34,619 nucleotides of DNA from the NCBI RefSeq assembly GCF_007990755.1, contig NZ_BJXA01000087.1:1-34619 (forward strand), given 5' to 3'. Below are positions 1-8,409 of this stretch, piece by piece (position 1 is the first letter of the stretch; the number at the start of each line of letters is the position of its first letter). The notes beneath the pieces were generated by a model. That model was given only the letters and a program-made list of their open reading frames with translations. It did no database searches and was not told the DNA's origin. The position numbers and the translations under genes are program-made. This stretch comes from Nocardia ninae NBRC 108245. GTDB lineage: Bacteria > Actinomycetota > Actinomycetes > Mycobacteriales > Mycobacteriaceae.

Positions 1-6
1 GCAGTC

Positions 7-891
7 ATGACCGCCGCGATCCGCACCGAGGGATTGACCAAGCACTACGGCAAACACGTTGCCATCACCGGCCTCGACCTGGCCGTGCAGCCGGGCGAGG
101 TGTTCGGCTTCCTCGGCCCCAACGGCGCGGGCAAGTCCACCACCATCCGCATCCTGCTCGACCTGATCCGGCCGACCGCGGGTCGCGTCGAGGTGCTCGG
201 CATCGATCCCAGGGCAGGCGGCGCGGAGCTGCGCAGGCGAATCGGTTATCTGCCGGGCGAGTTAGCGATCGAGGGCCGCAATACCGCGCGTGAGCTGCTC
301 GGTTTCCTCGCCGATCAGCACGGCACCGTGCCGGCGCGCCGGATCATCGAGCTCGCCGACCTGCTCGACCTCGACCTGTCCAGGAAGGTCGGCGCCATGT
401 CCAAGGGCAACAAGCAGAAGGTCGGCCTCGTCGCCGCCTTCATGCACCGGCCCGATCTGCTGATCCTGGACGAGCCCACCTCGGGCCTGGATCCGCTACT
501 GCAACAACGGTTTCTGGATCTGGTATCCGAGGCCAAGGCCAACGGGCAGACCGTGTTCATGTCCTCGCACGTCCTCAGCGAGGTGCAGCAGACCGCCGAT
601 CGGGCCGTCATCATGCGCGCCGGACAGCTGCTCGGCACCGAGAACGTGGACGAACTGCGCAGGCGCGCAACGCGTTCGGTCGAGCTGGTGTTCGGCGCGG
701 AGGTGTTCGCCGACGACTTCGCCCGGTTGCCCGGGGTGCGCGAGCTGAGCGTCGAGGGAAAGACGTTGCGCTGCACCACCGAAGGCGAGGTGGACGAGCT
801 GTTCAAGACCGCGGCCAAGTACCGGCTGGTGAGCGTGCTGTCCACCGAGCCGGACCTCGAGCAGATCTTCTTCAGCCTGTACGGGCGCTGA
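7..891 (+). CDS. ABC transporter ATP-binding protein
   Basis: 294-residue ATPase subunit of an ABC-2 type exporter, which powers export through the permease encoded 28 bp downstream. Walker A GPNGAGKST lies at residues 37-45, the signature region MSKGNKQK at about 131-138 (a diverged LSGGQ, common in DrrA/CcmA-like exporters), Walker B with the catalytic Glu in LLILDEPTSGLDP at 151-163, and the H-loop His in SSH at about 188. The C-terminal tail of about 80 residues is the usual accessory domain of this class. ATG at 7 begins directly with the conserved strand, and its ribosome-binding site lies at the window edge. With the permease and the GbsR/MarR gene it forms a three-gene unit resembling drug or lipid exporters. 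The substrate cannot be read from sequence. Confidence 0.93.
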   Translation: MTAAIRTEGLTKHYGKHVAITGLDLAVQPGEVFGFLGPNGAGKSTTIRILLDLIRPTAGRVEVLGIDPRAGGAELRRRIGYLPGELAIEGRNTARELLGFLADQHGTVPARRIIELADLLDLDLSRKVGAMSKGNKQKVGLVAAFMHRPDLLILDEPTSGLDPLLQQRFLDLVSEAKANGQTVFMSSHVLSEVQQTADRAVIMRAGQLLGTENVDELRRRATRSVELVFGAEVFADDFARLPGVRELSVEGKTLRCTTEGEVDELFKTAAKYRLVSVLSTEPDLEQIFFSLYGR

Positions 892-919
892 ACCTACCTA
901 TCGCACAGGAGAACTCGAC

Positions 920-1699
920 ATGACTCGCTCGGCCTTCACCCAGACACTGAAGGAACAGCGCCGCGGACTCGTCGGCTGGTCGATCGGCATGGCCGTCGTC
1001 CCGCTGCTGTATCTGCCGTCCTACCAGTCCTTGAAGGAGCAGGGCTCCCTCGATATCAAGCAGAACCGGATGTATGAAGCCATGGGCCTGAGCGACTTCG
1101 CCAGTGCCACCGGATATCTCAATGCGACGGTCTTCTCGCTGATGGGCTTGCTGTTGTTGCTCATCTTCGCGGTCACCTTCGCGAGCAGGTCGGTGACCCA
1201 GGAGGAGAACGGGATGCTGGACCTGCTGCTGGCCCAGCCCATCGGCCGAACAAACCTGCTCGCGCAACGATGTGCCGCACTGGCGGTGCAGACCACGGTG
1301 GTCACCGCCGTGCTCACGCTGAGCGTTCTTGCCGGGGCGACCGCGGGCACGTTGAACATTCCCGCCGGACACGTACTGGCTGCGAGCGCTGGGGTGGGAC
1401 TGCTGGCTTTCGCAATCGGCACGATCACACTGTTGATCGGCGCGGTCACCGGAAAGCGTTCGTTGACACTGGGACTCGCATCGCTGGTCGCGGTGGCGGG
1501 CTACCTCGCCAATAACCTCGGCGGCATGTTCGACGGCACCGAATGGCTGCGCAAGATGTCGCCCTTCTACTACGCGAACGGCGGTTCGCCACTGGTAAAC
1601 GGGTGGAACGGCGCCCATCTGACAGTCCTGATCGCGCTCGCCGCCGTAGCCCTCGGGCTCGCGCTGCGCGCCTTCGAACGCCGCGATCTCGCGGTCTGA
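920..1699 (+). CDS. ABC-2 type transporter permease
   Basis: 259-residue membrane subunit paired with the upstream ATPase. About six hydrophobic segments are visible (roughly residues 17-34, 69-88, 117-140, 150-176, 181-200 and 232-250). The cytoplasmic motif EENGMLDLLLAQPIGR (about 95-110) is typical of ABC-2 permeases and is thought to contact the ATPase. A good ribosome-binding site (AGGAGA) lies 8-9 nt before ATG 920. The length fits one half-transporter, so the working pump is probably a dimer of this subunit with two ATPases. The exported molecule is unknown; antibiotic or lipid export is a family-level guess. Confidence 0.88.
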   Translation: MTRSAFTQTLKEQRRGLVGWSIGMAVVPLLYLPSYQSLKEQGSLDIKQNRMYEAMGLSDFASATGYLNATVFSLMGLLLLLIFAVTFASRSVTQEENGMLDLLLAQPIGRTNLLAQRCAALAVQTTVVTAVLTLSVLAGATAGTLNIPAGHVLAASAGVGLLAFAIGTITLLIGAVTGKRSLTLGLASLVAVAGYLANNLGGMFDGTEWLRKMSPFYYANGGSPLVNGWNGAHLTVLIALAAVALGLALRAFERRDLAV

Positions 1700-1773
1700 C
1701 CGCACCGGACGGGGCGAGCCGACACGGCCGCCCCGTTTACCCCTATCCACACTATCGAAGGGATACTCGACCG

Positions 1774-2247
1774 ATGAGCGAGGACAACCCCACCCCGGAA
1801 CAGCTGGCCTTCGTGGAGGATTTCGCTCTCGTCCTGGAGCGCATGGGTCTGGTCCGGATGGTTGGCCGAGCAGCCGGTTGGCTCCTGATCGCCGATCCGC
1901 CGGAGCAGACGTTCGGCCAGATCGCCGACGCACTGCAAGCCTCCAAAGGCTCCATCTCCAGCGCGCTCAAGACCCTCGTCACGATGCGCTGGGTCGACAA
2001 GATGTCCAAGCCGGGCGACCGCAAGGACTACTACGCCATCCGCCCCGGCATCCTGCCCGAACTGACCCGCCAGCAGAGCGGCATGTACAGCGACCTCACC
2101 ACCATGACCTCCCGCGGCCTCGCCCTGTTCGACGACCCCGATGGCGACAAGGCCGCCCGCGTCCGCGACATGCACGAATTCTTCGTCTGGATGGGCAAGG
2201 AACTCCCCGCCCTGATCGACCGCTGGTACGCCGAGCACCGCTCCTGA
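1774..2247 (+). CDS. GbsR/MarR-family transcriptional regulator
   Basis: 157-residue winged-helix protein. The HTH is recognisable at about residues 45-80 (FGQIADALQASKGSISSALK, then a wing with DRKDYYAI), and the helical C-terminus suits dimerisation. This matches the GbsR/MarR-type regulators usually found beside DrrA/DrrB-like ABC exporters, so local control of the ABC pair is inferred. ATG 1774 is chosen because AAGGGA lies about 9 nt upstream and the sequence before it reads as shadow coding in another frame. The stop is 1 bp from the stop of the convergent phosphatase gene. Confidence 0.85.
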   Translation: MSEDNPTPEQLAFVEDFALVLERMGLVRMVGRAAGWLLIADPPEQTFGQIADALQASKGSISSALKTLVTMRWVDKMSKPGDRKDYYAIRPGILPELTRQQSGMYSDLTTMTSRGLALFDDPDGDKAARVRDMHEFFVWMGKELPALIDRWYAEHRS

Positions 2248-2248
2248 A

Positions 2249-3037
2249 TCAGGCGAGCAGCTTGGTTTTCAGTGCGGCGAGGTCGGTGTCGGTGAGCTGC
2301 AAGCCGGTGCGCAGGTAGTTGTCGAAGCTGCCGTAGGTCTGGTTCACCTGGTCGAAAGCGGCGTCGAGCCAAGGCTGTTGGACACCGTTGATCGGGTCGG
2401 CGGGGGTGGCGTTGCGGTACTGGTTGGACAGCAGGTAGTCCTGGTTGACGGTGTCGCGGTCGACGCCGAGGAGGGTGAGCAGGACAGCGGCGGTCCAGCC
2501 GGTACGGTCCTTGCCCGCAGTGCAGTGGAACAGCACCGCGCCGTCGGTGGCGATGATGTCGTGCAGCACCGCGGCGAAGGCCTGGTTGGCGCCGGGGGCG
2601 GTGATGAACGCGCGGTAGAGGCTGTCGCCGCCGGTCAGCGTGCTGACCAGCACCTCGGGCGGGGCCTGGCCGATGACGTCGTCCCAGTTGGCGCTCGCGC
2701 CGGCGGGCACCTTGTCCGGTCCGATCGCGCGCTCGTAGACGGTGCGCAGATCGTCCACGACGCGGACCTGACGGCCGGACAGCTCGGCGAGGTCGGCCGG
2801 GGTCGCGTTGTTCAGCTGACCGGTGCGGTAGACCAGGCCGGTGCGGACCGTCTGGCCGGTGCCGGTCCGATATCCGCCGAGGTCGCGGGCATTCTGCACA
2901 CCCTGCAAGTTCAGCGACCGGTCGAACGCGACCGCCGACGCGGCGGGCGGTTCGGCGAGCGCGGCGCCGGTCACCGGGCCGAAGGCGACGGCGAGTCCGG
3001 CGGCCAGCGCGATCGGGGTACGAAGCGAGCGGGTCAT
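2249..3037 (-). CDS. Secreted PtpB-like tyrosine phosphatase
   Basis: 262-residue protein-tyrosine/phosphoinositide phosphatase of the Y_phosphatase3 family (M. tuberculosis PtpB type). The P-loop HCTAGKDRTG is at about residues 171-180 with nucleophile Cys172 and Arg178; the family motif NARDLGGY is near 49-56. Residues 1-28 form a clean signal peptide ending ALA before EPP, so export to the envelope or medium is expected. ATG 3037 is preferred over the upstream ATG 3055 because AGGAG sits 8 nt before it and the signal peptide then has the usual length. In pathogens related enzymes act on host signalling; whether that applies here is not known. Confidence 0.9.
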   Translation of the reverse strand: MTRSLRTPIALAAGLAVAFGPVTGAALAEPPAASAVAFDRSLNLQGVQNARDLGGYRTGTGQTVRTGLVYRTGQLNNATPADLAELSGRQVRVVDDLRTVYERAIGPDKVPAGASANWDDVIGQAPPEVLVSTLTGGDSLYRAFITAPGANQAFAAVLHDIIATDGAVLFHCTAGKDRTGWTAAVLLTLLGVDRDTVNQDYLLSNQYRNATPADPINGVQQPWLDAAFDQVNQTYGSFDNYLRTGLQLTDTDLAALKTKLLA

Positions 3038-3079
3038 GCGAGTGCTCCTAATCATCGGTTCCCCCGATGCGCCAGCAAA

Positions 3080-3099
3080 CCAACTGAAACATCAGTTGG
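3080..3099. promoter_or_regulatory. Perfect inverted repeat between zapE and the phosphatase gene
   Basis: CCAACTGA and TCAGTTGG, 8-bp arms with a 4-nt loop, lie 14 nt past the zapE stop and 43 nt before the phosphatase start, both genes being on the minus strand. It could be a hairpin terminator for zapE (followed by GGTTTG, no long T-run) or a dimeric operator such as a TetR-type site. The sequence does not decide between them. Confidence 0.6.
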
Positions 3100-3113
3100 T
3101 CAAACGGTGCGAT

Positions 3114-4130
3114 TTACGCCGCGACCTCGAACCGCGACAGCGCGAGCAGCCGCGAAATGGCCCGCAGATACTTCTTGCGGTAACCCCCGTCGAGCATCTC
3201 CTGCGAGAAGATCTGGTCGAGCTTGGCTCCGGAAACGGTCACCGGAATGCTCGCGTCGTAGAGCCGGTCGGCCAGCACCACCACACGCAACGCCACGGCC
3301 TGATCGGCGACGGGATGCACGTTCGCGATGAACACCGACGAAACCCCGGAGATCAGCGCGCCGAACTTCGACGGATGCAGCGTGCTCAGATGCTTCAGTA
3401 GCGCGTCGAAGTCGTCGAGCGTGGAACCCGGTGTGGCAGCGGCCCGTTCGGTCAGCACCGCCGACGACGTCGGCTCCGGCGCGGGCGGCAGATCGCGGTG
3501 CCGGTAGTCCGGTCCGTCGACGCGCACCGGTTCGAAGATCGAGCCGAGCTTCTTGATCTCACGCAGGAAGTCCTGTGCGGCGAAACGACCTTCGCCGAGC
3601 TGACCCGGCAGCGTGTTCGAGGTCGCCGCGATCGAGACGCCCTTCGCGGACAGCTCGGTCAGTAGCCGCGAGACCAGCATGGTGTCGCCGGGATCGTCGA
3701 GCTCGAATTCGTCAATGCACAGCACGCTGTTCGCCGACAAGCGCTCCACCGCATTGCTGAAGCCAAGGGCGCCAACGAGATTGGTCACCTCACCGAAGGT
3801 GCCGAACGACTTCGGCGCAGGCGCGCTGTGGAAGATCGAGGCGAGCAGGTGGGTCTTGCCGACACCGAACCCGCCGTCGAGGTACAGCCCCGCGCCGGAC
3901 ACCTGCTTCTTCTTGCCGAACAGGCTCTTCTTGTTCGCAGCCTTGTGGATCTTGGCGACCTCGCCGGCGAACTCCTCGGCCTTGCGCACCGCCGCCGCCT
4001 GGCTCGGCTCCTTGGGGTCGGGAATGTAGGACCCGAAGCTGACCTCGTCGAACATCGGCGGGGGCACCATCTGGGCGACGAGCTGGTCGGCCGGAACCTC
4101 AGGGTGGCGGTCGACGAGGCGTTCTTGCAT
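3114..4130 (-). CDS. zapE: Cell division protein ZapE (AFG1-like ATPase)
   Basis: 338-residue P-loop ATPase of the AFG1/ZapE family, which in E. coli associates with the FtsZ ring and in mitochondria assists protein turnover. Walker A GGFGVGKTH lies at about residues 86-94, and Walker B with the family-specific acidic stretch (LCIDEFELDDPGD) at about 137-149. Length matches actinobacterial members. A -10-like TAGGCT lies exactly 6 nt before the ATG, so translation is probably leaderless. It diverges from the RibD-like gene with at most 29 bp between start codons, an arrangement I recall in mycobacteria (Rv2670c/Rv2671). Confidence 0.92.
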   Translation of the reverse strand: MQERLVDRHPEVPADQLVAQMVPPPMFDEVSFGSYIPDPKEPSQAAAVRKAEEFAGEVAKIHKAANKKSLFGKKKQVSGAGLYLDGGFGVGKTHLLASIFHSAPAPKSFGTFGEVTNLVGALGFSNAVERLSANSVLCIDEFELDDPGDTMLVSRLLTELSAKGVSIAATSNTLPGQLGEGRFAAQDFLREIKKLGSIFEPVRVDGPDYRHRDLPPAPEPTSSAVLTERAAATPGSTLDDFDALLKHLSTLHPSKFGALISGVSSVFIANVHPVADQAVALRVVVLADRLYDASIPVTVSGAKLDQIFSQEMLDGGYRKKYLRAISRLLALSRFEVAA

Positions 4131-4136
4131 GTGCGA

Positions 4137-4142
4137 AGCCTA
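4137..4142 (-). promoter_or_regulatory. -10 hexamer for leaderless zapE
   Basis: TAGGCT on the minus strand, followed by 6 nt (TCGCAC) and then the zapE ATG at 4130. It fits TANNNT, with the transcription start expected at or next to the A of ATG. Confidence 0.6.
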
Positions 4143-4159
4143 ATGACGTGGTGAGATCT

Positions 4160-4927
4160 ATGTTCATGCAGCGTAGCCACAATGCGATCCAGCTCACAGA
4201 CCTGACACCGGACGACCTAGCCCAGCTGTACGCGTACCCGGCCGAGCTTCGCGAGCCCCATGTCCGCGCGAACTTCGTGTCCAGCATCGACGGCGCCGCG
4301 ACCAGCGATGGACAGTCCGCGGGCCTGGGCACACCGGCCGACAAAACCGTGTTCCTGATGCTTCGCGAACTCGCCGACGTGGTCCTGGTTGGCGCGGGCA
4401 CGGTCCGCGCCGAGAACTACGGTGGGGCCAGGACCGATCCGCAGCGCAGGCGGGCGCTGCACGAGCGCGGCATCGGTGGTCATCCGGACGGTACGGCGCC
4501 GCCGATCGCGGTGGTCACCGCGAGCGCGGCGATCGATGTGGGCGCCCGACTGCTCACCGATACGACGGTCCCGCCGTTGATCATCACCACGACCACCGCC
4601 CCGGCGGACCGCAAACAGCAACTGGCCGACGCGGGCGCGGATGTGGTCGAGGCGGGCGATCTCGCGGTGACCCCCAAGGCCTTGCTGCGAGTGCTCGCCG
4701 AGCGCGGGTTACATCGCGTGCTGTGTGAGGGCGGCCCGCATTTGTTCGGCGAGCTGCTGGCCGCCGACGCCGTCGACGAGCTGTGCCTGACTACCGCACC
4801 TCTGCTGGTCGGTGGCACCGCGCGGCGAATTTCGCTGTCCGCGCACGAGTTCGACCGACCCATGTCCCGCGCGCACATCCTGCTCGACGACGACGGCACG
4901 ATGCTGACCCGATGGGCCCGTGCATGA
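4160..4927 (+). CDS. RibD C-terminal (DHFR-like) pyrimidine reductase family protein
   Basis: Single-domain reductase of 255 residues with the dihydrofolate-reductase fold of the RibD C-terminus (NADPH-dependent reduction of a ribosylamino-pyrimidine in riboflavin synthesis). Recognisable blocks are VRANFVSSIDGAATSDG near the N-terminus, the strand ADVVLVGAGTVRAE, and EGGPHLFGELL near residue 190. No deaminase domain is present, as in M. tuberculosis Rv2671, which it resembles in sequence and position. That protein has been discussed as a secondary dihydrofolate reductase, so the in vivo substrate is uncertain. Start codons are crowded (GTG 4148, GTG 4151, ATG 4160, ATG 4166); ATG 4160 has GGTGAG just upstream. 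Confidence 0.85.
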   Translation: MFMQRSHNAIQLTDLTPDDLAQLYAYPAELREPHVRANFVSSIDGAATSDGQSAGLGTPADKTVFLMLRELADVVLVGAGTVRAENYGGARTDPQRRRALHERGIGGHPDGTAPPIAVVTASAAIDVGARLLTDTTVPPLIITTTTAPADRKQQLADAGADVVEAGDLAVTPKALLRVLAERGLHRVLCEGGPHLFGELLAADAVDELCLTTAPLLVGGTARRISLSAHEFDRPMSRAHILLDDDGTMLTRWARA

Positions 4928-4959
4928 AACAACCGCCCGAACCTGGCAGGCTGTAGCGC

Positions 4960-6516
4960 ATGCGCTGGACTCGGGCCGTCGTGCTGGCCGCGACACTCTC
5001 GATCATGATCGCCGGATGCGGGGCGGGACCCTCCGACCGTCCCGGTGTCGCCGTCGAGCGCGATCGGGTCGGCGGCACTGCCACCACCTCGGCCGCCCCG
5101 GCCCCGCCGCCGAGCGCCGACGTGCCCAAGACCGACCTGCCGTGGAAGGACTGCACCACGCCGACGCTGGACCTGCTCGGCCTCGGCCCCGCTCCGGCGG
5201 GCCTGGTGCTGGACTGCGCGGAGTACACCACCCCGATCGACGCGGGCGGCAGCGTGCTCGGCAACTTCCGCGCCGCCGCGATGCGCGCCCGGCTGCCGCA
5301 GACGCCCGCGGACGCCGCCCCGCTGGTCCTCACCTCCGGCGCGGACCGCTCCTCCACGGCCACCCTCGCCGGACTCGCCGTCGGCCCCGCGAGCGCCGTG
5401 CTGGCCGCACGCCCGATCGTCGCGGTAGACCGGCGCGGCATCGGCAGCTCGCAGCCGCTGGACTGCCTGTCCGCCGAAGTGCGCAAAGGACTGGCCGACA
5501 ACGCCCAATTCGGGCCGGGCGCAAACGATCCCGTCGACGCGATGGTCTCGCTGAGCCAGGACGGCACCATCGCCTGCCGCGACTTCCTGCAGCCCTACGA
5601 GGGCACCTTCGACGCACCGCACGCCGCCGACGACCTCGAACAGCTGCGCAGGCAATGGCAGGTCGAGCGCATCGCGCTGCTCGGCACCGGCAACGGCGCG
5701 AAGGTCGCGCTCAGCTACGCCCGCAAGTACGGCGATCACCTGGCCCGGCTCGTCCTCGACTCCCCCGAGGCCGTCGGCGCGGACGCCGTCACCAGGGCCG
5801 AACAGCAGCTCGAAGGCGCGGAGGCCGCGTTGACCGCCTTCGCGCAGCGCTGCACCGGGGTCAGCTGTTCGCTCGGCCCGGATCCGCGCGCCGCGATCAC
5901 CGATCTGGTCAACCGGGCCGGTTCCGGTGGGCTGGGCGACATCTCGGTCAACGCGCTGCTCACCGCGGTCTCCGGCTTCCTCGGCAGCCCGCGTGCCGAC
6001 CAGTCCAACCGGGTTCGCGAACTCGCCGACGCGCTGTCCGCGGCCGGGCGCGGCGACCGCGCTGCGCTCGGCACCTTGATCCAGCGCGAATCGGCGGCCA
6101 TCGGCGGTGACGGTCAATTCGTCAACCGCTGCACCGACACTCAGCAACCGCCGACGCCGACCAAGGCCAAGGAACTGATGGGCACCTGGGATGCGAAGTA
6201 CCCGGTGTTCGGTAAGAACATGGCGGTCGGGCTGATGGAGTGCGCGGCCTGGCCGGTGTCGACCGCGCCTGGAATGCCGGAGAAACTCAGCATTCCGGTG
6301 CTAGTGCTCGGCGGAATCGCCGACCCGGTGGTCGGCAATGCCGGGCAGGCGTCGGTCGCCGGAGCGCTCGGCGCGGCGGGGGCGCGGCACGCGGGCGTCA
6401 CCTGGCAGGGCTGGGGCCACCCGGTGTCCAACCACTCGAGTTGTGCGCAGCGCACCATGGTCGAGTATCTGAAGGACGCGAAGCTGCCCGCCGACGGCAC
6501 CGCCTGCCCCGCCTGA
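4960..6516 (+). CDS. Exported alpha/beta-hydrolase lipoprotein (TAP/CaeA-like), catalytic Ser absent
   Basis: 518-residue exported protein of the tripeptidyl-aminopeptidase-like alpha/beta-hydrolase group. The N-terminus is a lipoprotein signal with lipobox IAGC (Cys20), followed by a Pro/Ala-rich linker and several cysteine pairs suited to an extracytoplasmic location. The strand VAVDRRGIGSS (about 154-164) and the C-terminal VLVLGGIADPVV (Asp455) and GWGHP (His487) match the family. The nucleophile elbow reads GTGNG at residues 242-246, where relatives such as CaeA/Hip1 have GVSYG, so the nucleophile position is Gly244. Asp and His of the triad remain. It sits where M. tuberculosis has Rv2672, just before aftC. 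Protease activity should not be assumed. Confidence 0.85.
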   Translation: MRWTRAVVLAATLSIMIAGCGAGPSDRPGVAVERDRVGGTATTSAAPAPPPSADVPKTDLPWKDCTTPTLDLLGLGPAPAGLVLDCAEYTTPIDAGGSVLGNFRAAAMRARLPQTPADAAPLVLTSGADRSSTATLAGLAVGPASAVLAARPIVAVDRRGIGSSQPLDCLSAEVRKGLADNAQFGPGANDPVDAMVSLSQDGTIACRDFLQPYEGTFDAPHAADDLEQLRRQWQVERIALLGTGNGAKVALSYARKYGDHLARLVLDSPEAVGADAVTRAEQQLEGAEAALTAFAQRCTGVSCSLGPDPRAAITDLVNRAGSGGLGDISVNALLTAVSGFLGSPRADQSNRVRELADALSAAGRGDRAALGTLIQRESAAIGGDGQFVNRCTDTQQPPTPTKAKELMGTWDAKYPVFGKNMAVGLMECAAWPVSTAPGMPEKLSIPVLVLGGIADPVVGNAGQASVAGALGAAGARHAGVTWQGWGHPVSNHSSCAQRTMVEYLKDAKLPADGTACPA

Positions 6517-6588
6517 TCCGCCGCCGCGAACAGCCCTTCTAGCGGCGCGTCGCACAGGTCCGGACAACCGTCGCAACCTGATCCGGTG

Positions 6589-6594
6589 TACCGT
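6589..6594 (+). promoter_or_regulatory. -10 hexamer for leaderless aftC
   Basis: TACCGT followed by 6 nt (GCCCCA) and the GTG at 6601. This spacing supports GTG 6601 as the aftC start rather than the in-frame codon at 6586. Confidence 0.6.
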
Positions 6595-6600
6595 GCCCCA

Positions 6601-7914
6601 GTGTTACTTCGACAGCTCGAGCCCCGCACTGCTCGCACCACCGCCGAGGTGATCAAGTTCGCACTCTGGCCCATCGCGGTCATGACCGTGCTGAACCGGG
6701 TTTTCATCAAGGCTGTCAATGGTTTCATCACCGACGACTTCCGGCCGGTCTACCAGGCCTCGCTCGACTTTCTCAACGGGCGGCCGGTGTACACGGCGAA
6801 CTTCGATTCGGTCGATCCGCACTACCTCTACTACCCGAGCGGCACACTGCTCATCGCGCCGGTGGCGTGGGTGCACGACTACGAGAAGGCCCGCTGGCTG
6901 TTCATCCTCCTGAACGCCGCCGCGATCATCCTCGCCTGGTATCTGCTGCTGCGGCTGTTCCGGTTCACCGTGAATTCCGTTGTCGCGCCGGTGTTGCTGC
7001 TGGCGATGTTCATGTCGGAGACAGTGACCAACACGCTGGTGTTCACGAACGTCAACGGGTGCATCCTGCTGGCCGAGCTGCTGTTCCTGCATCTGCTGCT
7101 CAAACGGCGAGACCTGTGGGCAGGTCTCGCACTCGGATTGAGTCTCGCGGTGAAACCGACGCTGGCACCGCTGCTATTGATCGCACTGGTTCGCGGGCAG
7201 TGGAAGGTGTTCATCACCGCGCTGGGTGTGCCGATCGTGCTGACCGCGATCGCCTGGCCGATGTCGAAGGACCCGGAGAAGTTCCTCAGCCACACCGCGC
7301 CGTACCTGTTCGAGACCCGCGACTACTTCAACAGTTCCATCCCCGGCAACGGCGAGTACTACGGGCTGCCGCCGTGGCTGGTCTGGGGCATCCGGGTCGG
7401 CATGGGCATCCTGGTCGCCATCTCGCTGTGGCTGCTGTACCGCTACTACCGCGACGACGAGCTGTTCTTCGTGTGCACCGCGTCCGGTGTGCTGCTCGCC
7501 GGGTCGTTCCTGCTGCTGTCGCTGGGGCAGATGTACTACTCGATGATGCTGTTCCCGTTCCTGATGACGGTGGTGCTGCGCAATTCGGTAATGCGCAACT
7601 GGCCGGCATGGTTGGCGGTATTCGGGTTCATGAGTTACGACAAGTGGCTGTCCGAGCGACCCGGCTGGCAGCACTGGGGTCGCGACCTCGAGTATCTGCG
7701 CATCACCTTCGGGTGGGGTTTGCTGGTGATCGTGATCTTCTGCGTGCTCGGTGAGCGGTATCTGGCCGCGAAGCGGGAAGGGCGTCTGGCGTTCGGCATC
7801 GACCCCACCTGGTTCAAGCCTGTGCCGAGCGGTGCGCACGCCACCACGACTGATTCGCCCAGCTCAGCCAATGGCTCCGCGACGACGGTGGCGAAACCTA
7901 TTAGCGTGGAGTGA
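6601..7914 (+). CDS. aftC: Arabinofuranosyltransferase AftC (GT87 family)
   Basis: Polytopic membrane glycosyltransferase of 437 residues, family GT87/DUF2029. AftC adds alpha-1,3-arabinofuranosyl branches from decaprenyl-phosphoryl-arabinose to arabinogalactan and lipoarabinomannan at the outer face of the membrane. Ten or more hydrophobic helices are visible. Blocks such as NGFITDDFRPVYQ, VDPHYLYYPSGTLL, TNTLVFTNVNGCILL and RDYFNSSIPGNGEYYGLP closely match the M. tuberculosis AftC sequence as I remember it, and its neighbours match too. The Asp pair in ITDDF is the probable catalytic site by GT-C family logic. The stop codon overlaps the msrB start by one base. The gene is strong evidence for an arabinogalactan-containing cell wall. 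Confidence 0.9.
   Translation: MLLRQLEPRTARTTAEVIKFALWPIAVMTVLNRVFIKAVNGFITDDFRPVYQASLDFLNGRPVYTANFDSVDPHYLYYPSGTLLIAPVAWVHDYEKARWLFILLNAAAIILAWYLLLRLFRFTVNSVVAPVLLLAMFMSETVTNTLVFTNVNGCILLAELLFLHLLLKRRDLWAGLALGLSLAVKPTLAPLLLIALVRGQWKVFITALGVPIVLTAIAWPMSKDPEKFLSHTAPYLFETRDYFNSSIPGNGEYYGLPPWLVWGIRVGMGILVAISLWLLYRYYRDDELFFVCTASGVLLAGSFLLLSLGQMYYSMMLFPFLMTVVLRNSVMRNWPAWLAVFGFMSYDKWLSERPGWQHWGRDLEYLRITFGWGLLVIVIFCVLGERYLAAKREGRLAFGIDPTWFKPVPSGAHATTTDSPSSANGSATTVAKPISVE
7902..7907 (+). promoter_or_regulatory. -10 hexamer for leaderless msrB, inside the aftC tail
   Basis: TAGCGT followed by 6 nt and ATG 7914. It lies within the last codons of aftC, so msrB may have its own promoter besides read-through from aftC. 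Confidence 0.5.
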
Positions 7915-8357
7915 TGAGTTCCGAAGCCGATACGTCCCTGCCCGCGCCGCGGATCCAGCTGACGCCGCAGGAATGGCGCGCCAAGCTGAACCCCGAGGAA
8001 TACGCGGTGCTGCGCGAGGCCGCCACCGAACGACCCTTCGTCGGTGAATACACCGACACCAAGACCGATGGCGTCTACGAATGCCGCGCCTGCGGTGCCG
8101 AATTGTTCCGCAGCACAGAGAAATTCGACTCACATTGCGGGTGGCCGTCGTTCTTCGATCCGGCGAAGTCCGAAGCGGTGATCCTGAAATCGGACGACAC
8201 CCTCGGCATGCACCGGGTCGAAGTGCTGTGCGCGAATTGCCACAGCCACCTCGGCCACGTGTTCGAGGGCGAGGGGTACAACACGCCCACCGACAAGCGC
8301 TACTGCATCAACTCCATCTCGCTGCGACTGCACCCCTCGGACAGCGCAGCGGAGTAA
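7914..8357 (+). CDS. msrB: Peptide-methionine (R)-S-oxide reductase MsrB
   Basis: 147-residue cytosolic repair enzyme that reduces methionine-R-sulfoxide in proteins, recycled by thioredoxin. Two CxxC pairs that bind structural zinc are present (Cys57/60 in ECRAC and Cys106/109 in CANCH). The HCGWPSF block (about 74-80) and catalytic Cys131 in RYCINSISL are intact, and Cys75 of HCGWP is the likely resolving residue. ATG 7914 overlaps the aftC stop by one base. GTG 7911 is in frame but adds only one residue. Position after aftC matches Rv2673-Rv2674. Confidence 0.96.
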   Translation: MSSEADTSLPAPRIQLTPQEWRAKLNPEEYAVLREAATERPFVGEYTDTKTDGVYECRACGAELFRSTEKFDSHCGWPSFFDPAKSEAVILKSDDTLGMHRVEVLCANCHSHLGHVFEGEGYNTPTDKRYCINSISLRLHPSDSAAE

Positions 8358-8409
8358 TCCGCAACCAAGCACTGGACCGAAGAGTACGTTTCCCCGCCCC
8401 GACCCGCAC

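Noticed and set aside
4480-6147. 555-codon minus-strand frame opposite the RibD-like and hydrolase genes
   Set aside because: Antisense shadow; no domain and no promoter.
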